Shown here: piece after piece, positions 16,408 through 24,917 of the stretch | Layout: the number at the start of each line of letters is the position of its first letter | Position numbering within the stretch: position 1 is the first letter of the stretch | From: Corallococcus caeni | Lineage (GTDB): Bacteria; Myxococcota; Myxococcia; Myxococcales; Myxococcaceae | DNA length: 64,000 bases | Direction of reading: 5' to 3' | Assembly: GCF_036245865.1 (NCBI RefSeq) | Contig: NZ_BTTW01000007.1 | Span: 310,001 to 374,000, forward strand | The notes under the pieces: model-generated | Seen by the model: the letters and a program-made list of their open reading frames with translations, nothing else | Databases searched by the model: none | What the model was told of the DNA's origin: nothing | Program-made: the position numbers and the translations under genes

Positions 16408-17952
16408 TCACGGCTGGTCGCGCGTGGACAGCGGCGCGAGGGTGGCCTTCGCGTCGTCCAGCTTCACGTTCACGGCCTTGGCCAGGCGCGTGCCGTAGTC
16501 CACGTTGGCCGCGTAGAAGTGGCCGACCATGCGCGCCTTGACCTTCGCGTCGCGCACCTGGCCCAGGTCGCCGGCCAGGTTCTGGATCAGCCGTTCCTTG
16601 GCGGCCGCGTCGAGCGACGTCCAGAAGGCGCCTGCCTGCGAGAAGTTGTCCGTCTTCTCGATGGGGCGCTGCTGCGTGGTGCCCGTCAGCGGTGCATTGG
16701 AGAAGAGGGCGGAGGGCGTGTCCGACGTCTCCCGCGTGACGCTGGGCTCGTAGTTCACGTCCGACTTCGTGTTGCCGCTGTTCATCGCGCCGGCCTGGCT
16801 GTTGTTGTTCACCGCGGCGCGCGCGCGGTTCACCGGCAGGGACAGGTAGTTGGCGCCCAGGCGGTAGCGCTGCGTGTCCGCGTAGGAGAAGAGGCGGCCC
16901 TGCAGCAGCCGGTCCTCGGACGGCTCGATGCCCGGCGGCATCACGCCCGGGGAGAAGGCGGACTGCTCCGTCTCCTCGAAGAAGTTGTCCGGCATCTTGT
17001 CGAGGGTGAACCTGCCCAGCTTCACCGGCGGCAGCTTGTCCTTGGGCCACTCCTTGGTGGCGTCCAGCGGATCGAACGCGAAGCTGTCCAGGTCCTTGGG
17101 GTCCAGCACCTGCACGCTCAGCTCCCACGAGGGGAACCTGCCGGCCTGGATGTTCGTGTAGAGGTCGTGCGTGGCGTGCTGGAAGTCCTGGCCGCCCAGC
17201 TTCGTGGCCTCCTCCGCGGTGAGGCCCTTCACGCCCTGCTGCGACTTCCAGTTGAACTTGACGTACTTCACCTGGCCCCTGGCGTTGACGAACTTGAAGG
17301 CGTGCACGCCGTTGCCGTCCATCTGCCGGTAGTTCGCGGGGATGCCCAGGTCCGAATAGAGCTGGGTGAGCATGTGCGTGGACTCGGGCTGGTGGCTGAA
17401 GAAGTCGAAGTAGCGGCCCGGGTCTTGCCGGTTGGTGACGGGGGACGGCTTCAGCGAGTGCACCATGTCCGGGAACTTGATGGCGTCCCGGATGAAGAAG
17501 ACGGGCAGGTTGTTGCCGACCAGGTCCCAGTTGCCCTCGTCCGTGAAGAACTTCAGCGCGAAGCCGCGAGGGTCGCGCAGCGTCTCCGGCGAGCCGCTGG
17601 GGTGGATGACCGTGGAGAAGCGCACGAACATCGGCGTCTTCTTGCCCTTCTGGGAGAAGACGGACGCGCGCGTGAGTTGGGAGAAGTCGCCGTAGCTCTC
17701 GAAGGAGCCGTAGGCTCCGACACCGCGTGCGTGCACCACGCGCTCCGGGATGCGCTCACGGTCGAAGCGCGCGAGCTTCTCGATGAGGGCGAAGTCCTCC
17801 AGGAGGATGCCGCCCCGCGGGCCGGCCGTCTTGGAGCTCTGGTTCGTGCCCAGCGGCGCGCCCGAGTCGGTGGTGATGGGAGGAGGGTTGCCGGCGGCGA
17901 GGACGGGAGCGCCGGACAGCAGGACCGCGAGCATCAACGAGCGTCGGTTCAA
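16408..17952 (-). CDS. katB: Exported (periplasmic) haem catalase
   Basis: A 514-residue monofunctional catalase that breaks down hydrogen peroxide. The signal peptide (residues 1-20, ending VLAA) directs it to the periplasm. Catalytic His74 lies in RVVHARG, the distal Asn148 in VGNN, and the proximal haem ligand Tyr357 in RLFSYADTQ. The length matches small-subunit clade 3 catalases. The start is a TTG at 17952, supported by AGGAG five bases upstream and by the Arg-Arg pair that the signal peptide needs; the later ATG would remove it. The divergent neighbour is kamD, and an ankyrin protein gene follows on the same strand. Confidence 0.93.
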   Translation of the reverse strand: MNRRSLMLAVLLSGAPVLAAGNPPPITTDSGAPLGTNQSSKTAGPRGGILLEDFALIEKLARFDRERIPERVVHARGVGAYGSFESYGDFSQLTRASVFSQKGKKTPMFVRFSTVIHPSGSPETLRDPRGFALKFFTDEGNWDLVGNNLPVFFIRDAIKFPDMVHSLKPSPVTNRQDPGRYFDFFSHQPESTHMLTQLYSDLGIPANYRQMDGNGVHAFKFVNARGQVKYVKFNWKSQQGVKGLTAEEATKLGGQDFQHATHDLYTNIQAGRFPSWELSVQVLDPKDLDSFAFDPLDATKEWPKDKLPPVKLGRFTLDKMPDNFFEETEQSAFSPGVMPPGIEPSEDRLLQGRLFSYADTQRYRLGANYLSLPVNRARAAVNNNSQAGAMNSGNTKSDVNYEPSVTRETSDTPSALFSNAPLTGTTQQRPIEKTDNFSQAGAFWTSLDAAAKERLIQNLAGDLGQVRDAKVKARMVGHFYAANVDYGTRLAKAVNVKLDDAKATLAPLSTRDQP

Positions 17953-18266
17953 GGGAACTCCTGGGATCTACGGGGGAACCGGAGCGACCCCAGAGCACTC
18001 CTCGTGCCGACCTCATGATTCATGTGATTTCAATGGGTTGGACGTGGATGGCCGAGTGGAATCACCGACCATTCGGTGGATGAACCGAAATGGCGGTGGT
18101 ATTCGTCACCGCCTTGTCGGTGGCGGAGTGTGCAGCGAAGTTTCGGTGGAGGGATGTCCGCGTGATGCGTCTCGCCATTCGAGAGGCGCGGTGCGGCATC
18201 GTTTGCTGATGGTACGGGCACCGCGATCTTGAGCCGAAGGACGCTGCGCTCGGGTAGGGTGCGCGC
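17953..18266. promoter_or_regulatory. 314 bp divergent region between katB and kamD with inverted repeats
   Basis: No gene is visible here. Two perfect inverted repeats lie side by side: CACCGA-CCAT-TCGGTG at 18063-18078 and GGCGGTG-(8)-CACCGCC at 18092-18113. TTCGGTGGA occurs as a direct repeat at 18072-18080 and 18142-18150. These CGGTG-type elements could be operators for the catalase, the kam operon or both. I looked for a B12-box for a cobalamin riboswitch ahead of the B12-dependent kamDE and found none. Confidence 0.45.
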
Positions 18267-19817
18267 ATGTCAGGCCCGTTTATCGACGACGCGCGGATTG
18301 CCGAGGCGCGCAAGCTGGCGGACGAGATCGTCAATCCGATCTTCGACCTCATCCAACGCAACACCACTGTCTCCAATGAGCGCACCGTGTTGCGCTTCTT
18401 TGGAATCTCCGGCGCGGGGGCTCGCGGCGTGCCGCTGGCCAACCTCATGGTGGACAAGCTGCAGTCCGCCAGGGTGCTCAACCGGGGCGCCGCCTACTGG
18501 TACGGCCGCGCGCTGCAACTGGGCGCCAGCAGCCCGCTGGACGCCGTGGAGCGCATCACCGCGCTGCCCACGGACAAGCTGGGCCCGCTGTCGCCAGAGA
18601 TGGAGGGCAACCTGCGCGACGCCGTGCGCGAGGAGGCCCGCGCGGCGATGACGGAGCTCAAGGCCCGCATCGCCCAGCGTAACGCCCTGCGCGAGCAGTT
18701 CCCCATGTCCCCCGCGCCGCACAAGTACGTCATCGTCGCCACCGGCAACATCTACGACGACGTGGACCAGGCCCGGGCGGCGGCGCAGGCGGGCGCGGAC
18801 GTCATCGCGGTCATCCGCTCCACGGCGCAGTCGCTCTTGGACTACGTGCCCCACGGCGCGACGACGGAGGGCTACGGCGGCACCTACGCCACCCAGGAGA
18901 ACTTCCGCGTGATGCGCGAGGCCCTGGACGACGAGAGCCGCAAGCTCAAGCGCTACATCCAGCTCACCAACTACTCGTCCGGCCTGTGCATGTCGGAGAT
19001 CGCCTTCTGCGCGGCCTACGAGAAGCTGGACATGCTCCTCAACGACGCGATGTACGGCATCCTCTTCCGCGACATCAACATGCGGCGGACGTTCATCGAC
19101 CAGTACTTCAGCCGCCGCATCTGCGCCCTGGCCGGCATCATCATCAACACCGGCGAGGACAACTACATCACCACCGCGGACGCCTACGACGCGGCCCACA
19201 CCGTCATCGCCAGCCAGTTCATCAACGAGTGCTTCGCCAAGCGCGCGGGCCTCAAGGACTGGCAGCTGGGCATCGGGCACTCGTACGAAATCGACCCGTA
19301 CCGCGAGGACACGCTCCTCTTGGAGCTGTCGCAGGCGATGCTGGTGCGCCGCTGCTTCCCGGACGCGCCGCTCAAGTACATGCCGCCCACGAAGCACAAG
19401 GAGACGGACATCTTCTTCAGCCACGCGTACGACGTGATGGCGGACCTGGTGGCCATCTGGACGCGGCAGGGCATCCAGCTGCTGGGCATGATGACGGAGG
19501 CCATGCACACGCCGCTGCTCGCGGACCGGTACGTGGCGCTCAAGTCCGCGTCGTACATCCACCGCGCGGCGCGGGGCATCGACGAGGAGTTCACCGTCCG
19601 CGAGGACGGGAAGATCGCCAACCGCGCACGCGAGGTCTTCGCCAAGGCGGAGGAGCTGCTGCGCGAGTGCCACTCCGAGGGCATGGTGGCGGCCATCGGC
19701 AAGGGGCGCTTCGGCGACGTGAAGCGCGAGGAGACCGGCGGCAAGGGGCTGGATGGCGTGCTGGAGAAGGCCCCGGATTACTTCAACCCGTTCCTGGAAA
19801 TGCTGGAGGCGACATGA
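18267..19817 (+). CDS. kamD: Lysine 5,6-aminomutase, alpha subunit
   Basis: With KamE it forms the adenosylcobalamin- and PLP-dependent mutase that moves the terminal amino group of D-lysine or beta-lysine to the neighbouring carbon. The 516-residue length fits the family. The barrel domain carries the conserved blocks ATGNIYDDVDQA (near 154), VIRSTAQSLLDYVPHG (near 188), MSEIAFCAAYEKLDMLLNDAMYG (near 244, quoted here only for its SEIA core) and MPPTKHKE (near 372). It starts the run kamD-unknown-kamE-kal-kce, whose genes overlap or nearly overlap. Its TGA overlaps the ATG of the next gene. Confidence 0.95.
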   Translation: MSGPFIDDARIAEARKLADEIVNPIFDLIQRNTTVSNERTVLRFFGISGAGARGVPLANLMVDKLQSARVLNRGAAYWYGRALQLGASSPLDAVERITALPTDKLGPLSPEMEGNLRDAVREEARAAMTELKARIAQRNALREQFPMSPAPHKYVIVATGNIYDDVDQARAAAQAGADVIAVIRSTAQSLLDYVPHGATTEGYGGTYATQENFRVMREALDDESRKLKRYIQLTNYSSGLCMSEIAFCAAYEKLDMLLNDAMYGILFRDINMRRTFIDQYFSRRICALAGIIINTGEDNYITTADAYDAAHTVIASQFINECFAKRAGLKDWQLGIGHSYEIDPYREDTLLLELSQAMLVRRCFPDAPLKYMPPTKHKETDIFFSHAYDVMADLVAIWTRQGIQLLGMMTEAMHTPLLADRYVALKSASYIHRAARGIDEEFTVREDGKIANRAREVFAKAEELLRECHSEGMVAAIGKGRFGDVKREETGGKGLDGVLEKAPDYFNPFLEMLEAT

Positions 19818-20299
19818 TCCTGAGTACCTTTCTGGCCGTGATGGTGGCCGCGGGCGGCAGCGCGGATGCCTTGAGCAGCGTGACGGTGAAGACCATCGCG
19901 CTGAAGGCCCCGGCCGCGTGGACGCGCTCCAACATGGACGGCACGGAGAAGTTCCTGGCGCCCTCCGGCGACGCGTACTTCCTGGTGGACGTGGGCACGG
20001 TGCAGACCGCGGGCATGAAGGCGGAGCTGTGCCGCACGAAGATCCTCGCGAGCATCGGCGGTGACAGCTGGACCATGCTGAAGGTGGGCGGTCAGCCCGC
20101 GGCCACGAAGACGGATACGGACGCGGCGCCGGACGGCAGCGGCAACGTGGACACGGTGACGTACGTGGGGTGCAACGGGAAGACGACGTGGTCGGTGGTC
20201 TTCTACATGGAGCAGGGCAAGAAGGACCGTTTCGCCGCGGTGGCCGAGAAGGTGGGCACCAGCGTGTCGTTCACGCCGCCCAAGAACAAGAAGGGGTAG
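19814..20299 (+). CDS. Uncharacterised exported protein coupled inside the lysine aminomutase operon
   Basis: A 161-residue protein with an N-terminal hydrophobic segment (ILSTFLAVMVAAGGSADA) that looks like a signal peptide cleaved near residue 18-20. The mature part has two cysteines (Cys75 in AELCRTK and Cys117 in VGCNGK) that could form a disulfide, alternating beta strands, and a lysine-rich tail (PPKNKKG). It overlaps the kamD stop as ATGA, and kamE starts four bases after its stop, so it must be translated with the aminomutase subunits. I do not recognise it and find no link to the cytoplasmic enzymes; a lysine sensor or binding protein is only a guess. Confidence 0.8.
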   Translation: MILSTFLAVMVAAGGSADALSSVTVKTIALKAPAAWTRSNMDGTEKFLAPSGDAYFLVDVGTVQTAGMKAELCRTKILASIGGDSWTMLKVGGQPAATKTDTDAAPDGSGNVDTVTYVGCNGKTTWSVVFYMEQGKKDRFAAVAEKVGTSVSFTPPKNKKG

Positions 20300-20303
20300 T
20301 TCG

Positions 20304-21089
20304 ATGGTGAAGCCGAGCAAGCAGATCATCCGCCCCTACGGCGACCGTCGCGACGACGGCATGGTGCAGCTGTCGTTCACGCTGCCGGTGCCGCTGTCGG
20401 AGAAGGCCAAGGAGGCCGCCGCCCAGTTCACCAAGAAGATGGGCTTCACGGACGTGAAGGTGGCGGCCGCCGAGCGGGCCGCGGACCAGTACACGTTCTT
20501 CGTCGTCTACGCCCGCTCCAACGTGACGCTGGACTACGCGGAGATCGACGTGCCGGAGGTGGTGGTGCGCAAGATGGGGTTCGACGACCTCAACGCGCTC
20601 ATCAAGGAGAAGGTCCGTCGCCGCATCGTCGTCTTCGGCGCGTGCACGGGCACGGACACGCACACGGTGGGCATCGACGCCATCCTGAACATGAAGGGCT
20701 ACGCGGGCGACTACGGCCTGGAGCGCTACCCCGGCTTCGAGGCGTTCAACCTGGGCAGCCAGGTGCCCAACGAGGACCTCATCAAGAAGGCCACCGCGAA
20801 GCACGCGGACGCCATCCTCGTCTCGCAGGTCGTCACGCAGCGCGACGTGCACAAGGACAACTCGCGCCAGTTCATCGACGCGGCGAAGGCGGCGGGCATC
20901 CACGGCAAGACGCTGCTCCTGCTGGGCGGGCCGCGCGTGGACCACAAGCTGGCCCTGGAGCTGGGCTTCGACGCGGGCTTCGGGCCGGGCACCAAGCCGT
21001 CCGACGTGGCCAACTACATCGTGCACGCGGTGATGAAGAAAGAGGGCACGGAGTCCGCGGACTCCCACTACCAGGGGGAACCCACGTGA
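20304..21089 (+). CDS. kamE: Lysine 5,6-aminomutase, beta (cobalamin-binding) subunit
   Basis: A 261-residue subunit carrying both cofactor anchors. The base-off B12 motif D-T-H-T-V-G includes His120, the lower cobalt ligand, and Lys131 in NMKGYAGD is the position that forms a Schiff base with PLP in the resting enzyme. The Rossmann-like B12 domain continues with ILVSQVVTQ and LLGGPRVD. The first 100 residues form the dimerisation domain. The stop overlaps the GTG of kal. Together with kamD this is a complete lysine 5,6-aminomutase. Confidence 0.96.
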   Translation: MVKPSKQIIRPYGDRRDDGMVQLSFTLPVPLSEKAKEAAAQFTKKMGFTDVKVAAAERAADQYTFFVVYARSNVTLDYAEIDVPEVVVRKMGFDDLNALIKEKVRRRIVVFGACTGTDTHTVGIDAILNMKGYAGDYGLERYPGFEAFNLGSQVPNEDLIKKATAKHADAILVSQVVTQRDVHKDNSRQFIDAAKAAGIHGKTLLLLGGPRVDHKLALELGFDAGFGPGTKPSDVANYIVHAVMKKEGTESADSHYQGEPT

Positions 21090-21484
21090 GCACTGGGACG
21101 AAGGCGGTACTGCGGCTGCGCATGGGCAGCCACGACGCGCACTACGGCGGCAACCTGGTGGACGGGGCGCGGATGCTCGGTCTGTTCGGGGACGTGGCCA
21201 CGGAGCTGTGCATCCGCTCGGACGGGGACGAGGGGCTGTTCCGCGCCTACGACTCCGTGGAGTTCCTGGCCCCGGTGTACGCGGGCGACTTCATCGAGGC
21301 GGAGGGCGAGATCATCAGCGAGGGCAACACGTCGCGGAAGATGCGCTTCGAGGCTCGCAAGGTCATCAAGCCCCGGCCGGACGTGAACGACTCGGCGGCG
21401 GACGTGCTGCCGGAGGCGGTGGTGGTGTGCCGCGCTTCGGGCACGTGCGTGGTGCCCAAGGACAAGCAGCGGGTGAAGCGATGA
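21086..21484 (+). CDS. kal: 3-aminobutyryl-CoA ammonia-lyase (hotdog fold)
   Basis: A 132-residue hotdog-fold protein. In the lysine fermentation pathway this enzyme removes ammonia from L-3-aminobutyryl-CoA to give crotonyl-CoA. The block [24 protein letters not shown] is conserved in the family (residues 13-36; the D-A-H-Y-G-G-N core matters) and is followed by the hotdog strand [20 protein letters not shown]. The start is GTG at 21086, overlapping the kamE stop (GTGA). Its own stop overlaps the kce start (ATGA). Assignment rests on fold plus position between kamE and kce. Confidence 0.88.
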   Translation: MSTGTKAVLRLRMGSHDAHYGGNLVDGARMLGLFGDVATELCIRSDGDEGLFRAYDSVEFLAPVYAGDFIEAEGEIISEGNTSRKMRFEARKVIKPRPDVNDSAADVLPEAVVVCRASGTCVVPKDKQRVKR

Positions 21485-22308
21485 GCAAGCCCATGGTCCT
21501 CACCGCCGCCCTGGTGGGCGCGGAGACGACGCGCGAGCAGACGCCGTACCTGCCCATCACCGCGGAGGAGATTGCTGAAGACGCGGCGAAGTGCCGCGAG
21601 GCCGGCGCGGCGATGGTGCACATCCACGTGCGCACGGCGGAGGGCAAGCCGTCGCAGGACGCGGAGCTGTTCCGCGCGGCCATCCGCGCCATCCGCAAGC
21701 GCACGGACGTGCTCGTCCAGGTGTCCACGGGCGGCGCGGTGGGCATGGACGTGGACGAGCGGTGCGGCGGGCTGACGCTCACGGGCGCGGACAAGCCGGA
21801 CATGGCCACGCTCACGACGGGCACGGTGAACTTCGGGGAAGAGGTGTTCTGGAATCCCCGGCCGCTGGTGCGCGACATCGCGAAGCGCATCAAGAGCATC
21901 GGCCTCAAGCCGGAGCTGGAGTGCTTCGACGTCGGGATGATCGACGAGGCGCGCTACCTGGCGAAGGAGGGGCTGGTGGAGCTGCCGGCGCACTTCGACT
22001 TCGTGCTGGGCGTGCCGGGCACGCTCCAGGCGCGGCCGGAGGTGCTGGACTTCATGATCGCCGCGCTGCCGGAGGGGAGCTCCTGGACGGTGGCGGGCGT
22101 GGGGCGCCAGCAGCTCCCGTTCGTGGACGAGGCCGCGAAGCGCGGCGGCAACGCGCGCGTGGGCCTGGAGGACAACATCTACCTGTCCAAGGGCGTGCTC
22201 GCGAAGGGCAGCTTCGAACTGGTGGCGGAGGCCGCGAAGCGCGCCCGTGCCGCCGGCCGTGAGCTCGCGACCCCCGAGCAGGCCCGGCAGCTGCTGCGCC
22301 TGGGCTGA
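21481..22308 (+). CDS. kce: 3-keto-5-aminohexanoate cleavage enzyme
   Basis: Kce condenses 5-amino-3-oxohexanoate with acetyl-CoA to give acetoacetate and 3-aminobutyryl-CoA. The 275-residue TIM barrel of the BKACE superfamily shows the zinc ligands His47 and His49 in VHIHVR and Glu230 in GLEDNIYL, the same positions as in characterised Kce. The conserved STGGAVGM and ECFDVGM blocks are also present. It is the last gene of the kam operon and is followed by a good terminator hairpin. No CoA-transferase gene for the acetoacetate product is near. Confidence 0.95.
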   Translation: MSKPMVLTAALVGAETTREQTPYLPITAEEIAEDAAKCREAGAAMVHIHVRTAEGKPSQDAELFRAAIRAIRKRTDVLVQVSTGGAVGMDVDERCGGLTLTGADKPDMATLTTGTVNFGEEVFWNPRPLVRDIAKRIKSIGLKPELECFDVGMIDEARYLAKEGLVELPAHFDFVLGVPGTLQARPEVLDFMIAALPEGSSWTVAGVGRQQLPFVDEAAKRGGNARVGLEDNIYLSKGVLAKGSFELVAEAAKRARAAGRELATPEQARQLLRLG

Positions 22309-22329
22309 GGCTCCAGGCGTTTGAAGGTG

Positions 22330-22365
22330 AGGCCCGGGAGCGGACGACGCCCCGGGCCTTCGCGT
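22330..22365 (+). terminator. Intrinsic terminator after kce
   Basis: A perfect 9 bp stem, AGGCCCGGG (22330-22338) and CCCGGGCCT (22351-22359), with a 12-base loop, is followed by TCGCGTTT. It lies 21 bases after the kce stop and closes the lysine operon. Confidence 0.7.
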
Positions 22366-22586
22366 TTCAAGAGCGGTGAGGTCATCCGGGCCCGGCAGCA
22401 GCCACCGGTGGCCGCGCCCTCCGCGCGACGCTTGTCAGGAGTCCGGTGCGCATTTCGTCCCGCTGCCCGGCACGCAGCGCACCCGCGGACACCGCCCGTT
22501 CATCCGGCTGTCCACCCGGGACGGCTCGGGCATCATGCCGCGCATTCCTCCCGGCCTGACGGGAGCCCACGGGGAGTCGCGAAGCG

Positions 22587-23363
22587 ATGGACACGGGACT
22601 GCAGGGCAAGGGTGTGCTGGTGACGGGCGGCGCGGGCGGCATCGGCTCCGCGCTGGTGCGCGCGTTCGCGGGCGAGGGCGCGAAGGTGGCGGTGCACTAC
22701 CACCGCAGCCAGGAGAAGGCGGGGGCGCTCGCGCGCGAGGTGGGCGGCACGTCCGTCCGCGCGGACCTCACCATGGAGGCGGACGTGGACGCGCTGGTGC
22801 CGCAGGCGGTGAAGGACCTGGGCCGGCTGGACGTGCTGGTGTGCAACACCGGCGTCTATCCCGCCCCCGACGAGCCGCTGTGGACGATGTCGCTGGAGCG
22901 CTGGCGCCGCACGCTGGCGCAGAACCTGGACAGCGTGTTCCTGAGCTGCCGCGCGTTCCTGCGCCACGTGGAGACCACGGGCACGGGCACCATCGTCATC
23001 ATCAGCTCCACGGCGGGCCTCTTCGGCGAGGCGGGCCATACGGACTACGCGGCGGCGAAGGGGGCCCTGGCGGCGGGCTTCGTGAAGAGCCTGAAGAACG
23101 AGCTGCACCGCATCGCGCCCATGGGCCGCGTCAACGTGGTGTGCCCGGGCTGGACGGAGGTGGACCGCAACCGCGCCAGGTTGGTGGACCCGGAGTTCGT
23201 CGGCCGCGTCACGCGGACGATGCCGCTGCGCAAGGTGGGGCAGCCGGAGGACGTGGCGCGCGTCGTCGTGACGCTCGCGTCGGATCGCATCTCCGGCCAC
23301 GTGACGGGCGAGGTCGTCACCGTGGCTGGAGGCATGGAAGGAAGGGTGCTGCATGAAGACTGA
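22587..23363 (+). CDS. SDR-family oxidoreductase (FabG-like)
   Basis: A 258-residue classical short-chain dehydrogenase. It has TGGAGGIG (residues 13-20) for NAD(P) binding, CNTGVY where NAG is usual, the catalytic serine in IISSTAG, the Tyr-x-x-x-Lys motif in YAAAKGAL, and a late GGMEGRV end. It resembles 3-oxoacyl-ACP reductases but the substrate is open. Its last 11 bases overlap the start of a methyltransferase gene, so the two proteins are probably made together. The 278 bp upstream (22309-22586) contain the kce terminator and no further gene that I can see. Confidence 0.9.
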   Translation: MDTGLQGKGVLVTGGAGGIGSALVRAFAGEGAKVAVHYHRSQEKAGALAREVGGTSVRADLTMEADVDALVPQAVKDLGRLDVLVCNTGVYPAPDEPLWTMSLERWRRTLAQNLDSVFLSCRAFLRHVETTGTGTIVIISSTAGLFGEAGHTDYAAAKGALAAGFVKSLKNELHRIAPMGRVNVVCPGWTEVDRNRARLVDPEFVGRVTRTMPLRKVGQPEDVARVVVTLASDRISGHVTGEVVTVAGGMEGRVLHED

Positions 23364-24147
23364 CCTGGACGTGCGGACGTACAACCGCGATGCGTGGAAC
23401 GGCGAGGTGGGCCGGGGCAATCCGTGGACGGTGCCGGTGTCCCCGGAGGTCATCGCCGCCGCGCGGCGGGGGGACTGGAGCGTGGTGCTCACCCCGACGA
23501 AGCCCGTACCGCGCGCGTGGTTCGGGGAGCTGAAGGGAAAGGACGTGCTGGGCCTGGCTAGCGCGGGCGGCCAGCAGTGCCCGGTGCTCGCGGCGGCGGG
23601 CGCACGCGTCACCGTGTTCGACAACTCGCCCGCGCAGCTGGCGCAGGACCGGAAGGTGGCCGAGCGCGAGGGCCTGACGCTCCAGTACGTGGAGGGCGAC
23701 ATGCGGGACCTGTCCGCGTTCGCCGACGGGAGCTTCGACCTCATCTTCCACCCGTGCTCCAACTGCTTCGTGGAGGAGATAAGGCCCGTTTGGCGCGAGG
23801 CCTTCCGCGTGCTGCGTCCGGGCGGCGTGCTCTTGTCGGGCATCTGCAACCCGGTGCGCTACCTCTTCGACCCGGCCGAGGAGGAGAAGGGCGTGATGCG
23901 GCTGAAGTACCCGATGCCGTATTCCGACTTCACCAGCCTCACCGACGAGGAGCGCCGCCGCTACAGCGACAAGAATGAGCCCATGTGCGTGGGGCATTCG
24001 CTGGAGGACCAGCTGGGCGGCCAGCTGGACGCGGGCTTCGTGCTCACGGGTCTGTTCGAGGACAAGTACGAGGCGAAGGACCTGCTCTCCACGTTCCTGT
24101 CCACCTTCATCGCCACCCGGGCGCTGAAGCCCGCCGCGCGGTTGTGA
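23353..24147 (+). CDS. Class I SAM-dependent methyltransferase
   Basis: A 264-residue protein. The SAM-binding motif I appears as [17 protein letters not shown], an unusual form with Gly-Gln-Gln in place of G-x-G, followed by the acidic motif (TVFDNS) and the motif IV strand [15 protein letters not shown]. These features fit a group of UbiE/YcgJ-like methyltransferases. It overlaps the SDR gene by 11 bases (ATGAAGACTGA) and should be translationally coupled to it. The substrate is unknown, and the SDR/methyltransferase pair may act on the same small molecule. Confidence 0.88.
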   Translation: MKTDLDVRTYNRDAWNGEVGRGNPWTVPVSPEVIAAARRGDWSVVLTPTKPVPRAWFGELKGKDVLGLASAGGQQCPVLAAAGARVTVFDNSPAQLAQDRKVAEREGLTLQYVEGDMRDLSAFADGSFDLIFHPCSNCFVEEIRPVWREAFRVLRPGGVLLSGICNPVRYLFDPAEEEKGVMRLKYPMPYSDFTSLTDEERRRYSDKNEPMCVGHSLEDQLGGQLDAGFVLTGLFEDKYEAKDLLSTFLSTFIATRALKPAARL

Positions 24148-24181
24148 CACAGAAGAGCGTTGCGCTCGGGAGCCGTGAAAG

Positions 24182-24230
24182 CCTACAGGGAGGGGGTCCG
24201 GGTCTACCCGGACATTCCCCCTTTCGTAGG
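24182..24230 (+). promoter_or_regulatory. Nested three-part hairpin ahead of a lipoprotein gene
   Basis: Three nested stems can pair: CCTAC (24182-24186) with GTAGG (24226-24230), AGGGGG (24191-24196) with CCCCCT (24217-24222), and TCCGGG (24197-24202) with CCCGGA (24207-24212) around a TCTA loop. It lies between the methyltransferase stop and the lipoprotein start nine bases beyond. The GTAGGAG of the last stem overlaps the ribosome-binding site, so it could act as terminator or translational control. Confidence 0.5.
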
Positions 24231-24238
24231 AGTCGTCC

Positions 24239-24790
24239 ATGAAGCTGTCCCTGCGTCTCTCCGCTGTGTTGCTGATGGGTGTGTCGGTGCTGGGCCTGGG
24301 CTGTGAGGGTGCGGGCACGCGGGATCCGCTGAACGCCATTGAGGCGGGCGCCCAGGTGGCGGTGGAGCCCGCGCTGGCGGAGGTGAAGCAGGGCGCGGTG
24401 GGCGACACGGTGCTGCGCTGCACGCAGCCGCAGGACGGCAGCTACCTGGAGGTGGTCCAGACGGCCACGGGCTACGAGGCGGCCACGGTGACGGAGGCCT
24501 ACGACCCGTGGGACTGCCGCTGCACCTACGAGCAGCGCACGGTGCTGGGGCAGTACACGCGGTGCAACCGCTCCACGGTGGACCCGCGCATCCTGAACTG
24601 CTTCCGCATCGAGTCCAACGGCACGACGGGCAAGGTGGTGCTGTCCACCACGCGCGTGCAGCGCACGCAGATGGTCATCGGCGGCACGCAGACGGTGTCG
24701 TACACGGACCTGAGCATCGCGGCCATCAACCAGGACCCGGGCCACACGCCGCGCCAGGACTTCAACTACAGCATGGCGGACTGCCAGTAA
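24239..24790 (+). CDS. Small cysteine-rich lipoprotein of unknown function
   Basis: A 183-residue exported protein. The signal peptide ends GLGC, with Cys22 as the lipidated residue. The mature part contains about six more cysteines (in RCTQ, DCRC, RCNR, NCFR and DCQ at the C-terminus), suggesting three disulfides and an extracytoplasmic location. The rest is beta-rich, Thr- and Val-rich sequence with no known motif. Its ribosome-binding site lies in a stable hairpin. I do not recognise the family. Confidence 0.8.
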   Translation: MKLSLRLSAVLLMGVSVLGLGCEGAGTRDPLNAIEAGAQVAVEPALAEVKQGAVGDTVLRCTQPQDGSYLEVVQTATGYEAATVTEAYDPWDCRCTYEQRTVLGQYTRCNRSTVDPRILNCFRIESNGTTGKVVLSTTRVQRTQMVIGGTQTVSYTDLSIAAINQDPGHTPRQDFNYSMADCQ

Positions 24791-24917
24791 CCGGCGTGCT
24801 CCCGGAGGCGATTTAACCTTTGGCGGGCTCCGGGGTCTTGAGTGTCAGAGCGCGACGGGAAGCAGGCTGCACGGCTGCTCCCGGAGCGTTTTGACCTGAA
24901 CCCGGAGTCCACACACC

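Noticed and set aside
17953-18266. Cobalamin riboswitch ahead of the B12-dependent kamDE
   Set aside because: The conserved B12 box and the flanking stems were not found; the palindromes present are short and regularly spaced, which fits protein operators better.
24148-24238. Cyclic-di-GMP (GEMM) riboswitch ahead of the cysteine-rich lipoprotein gene
   Set aside because: GTGAAAGCC resembles part of the motif, but the GGGCAAACC element and the GNRA loop of the first stem are absent.
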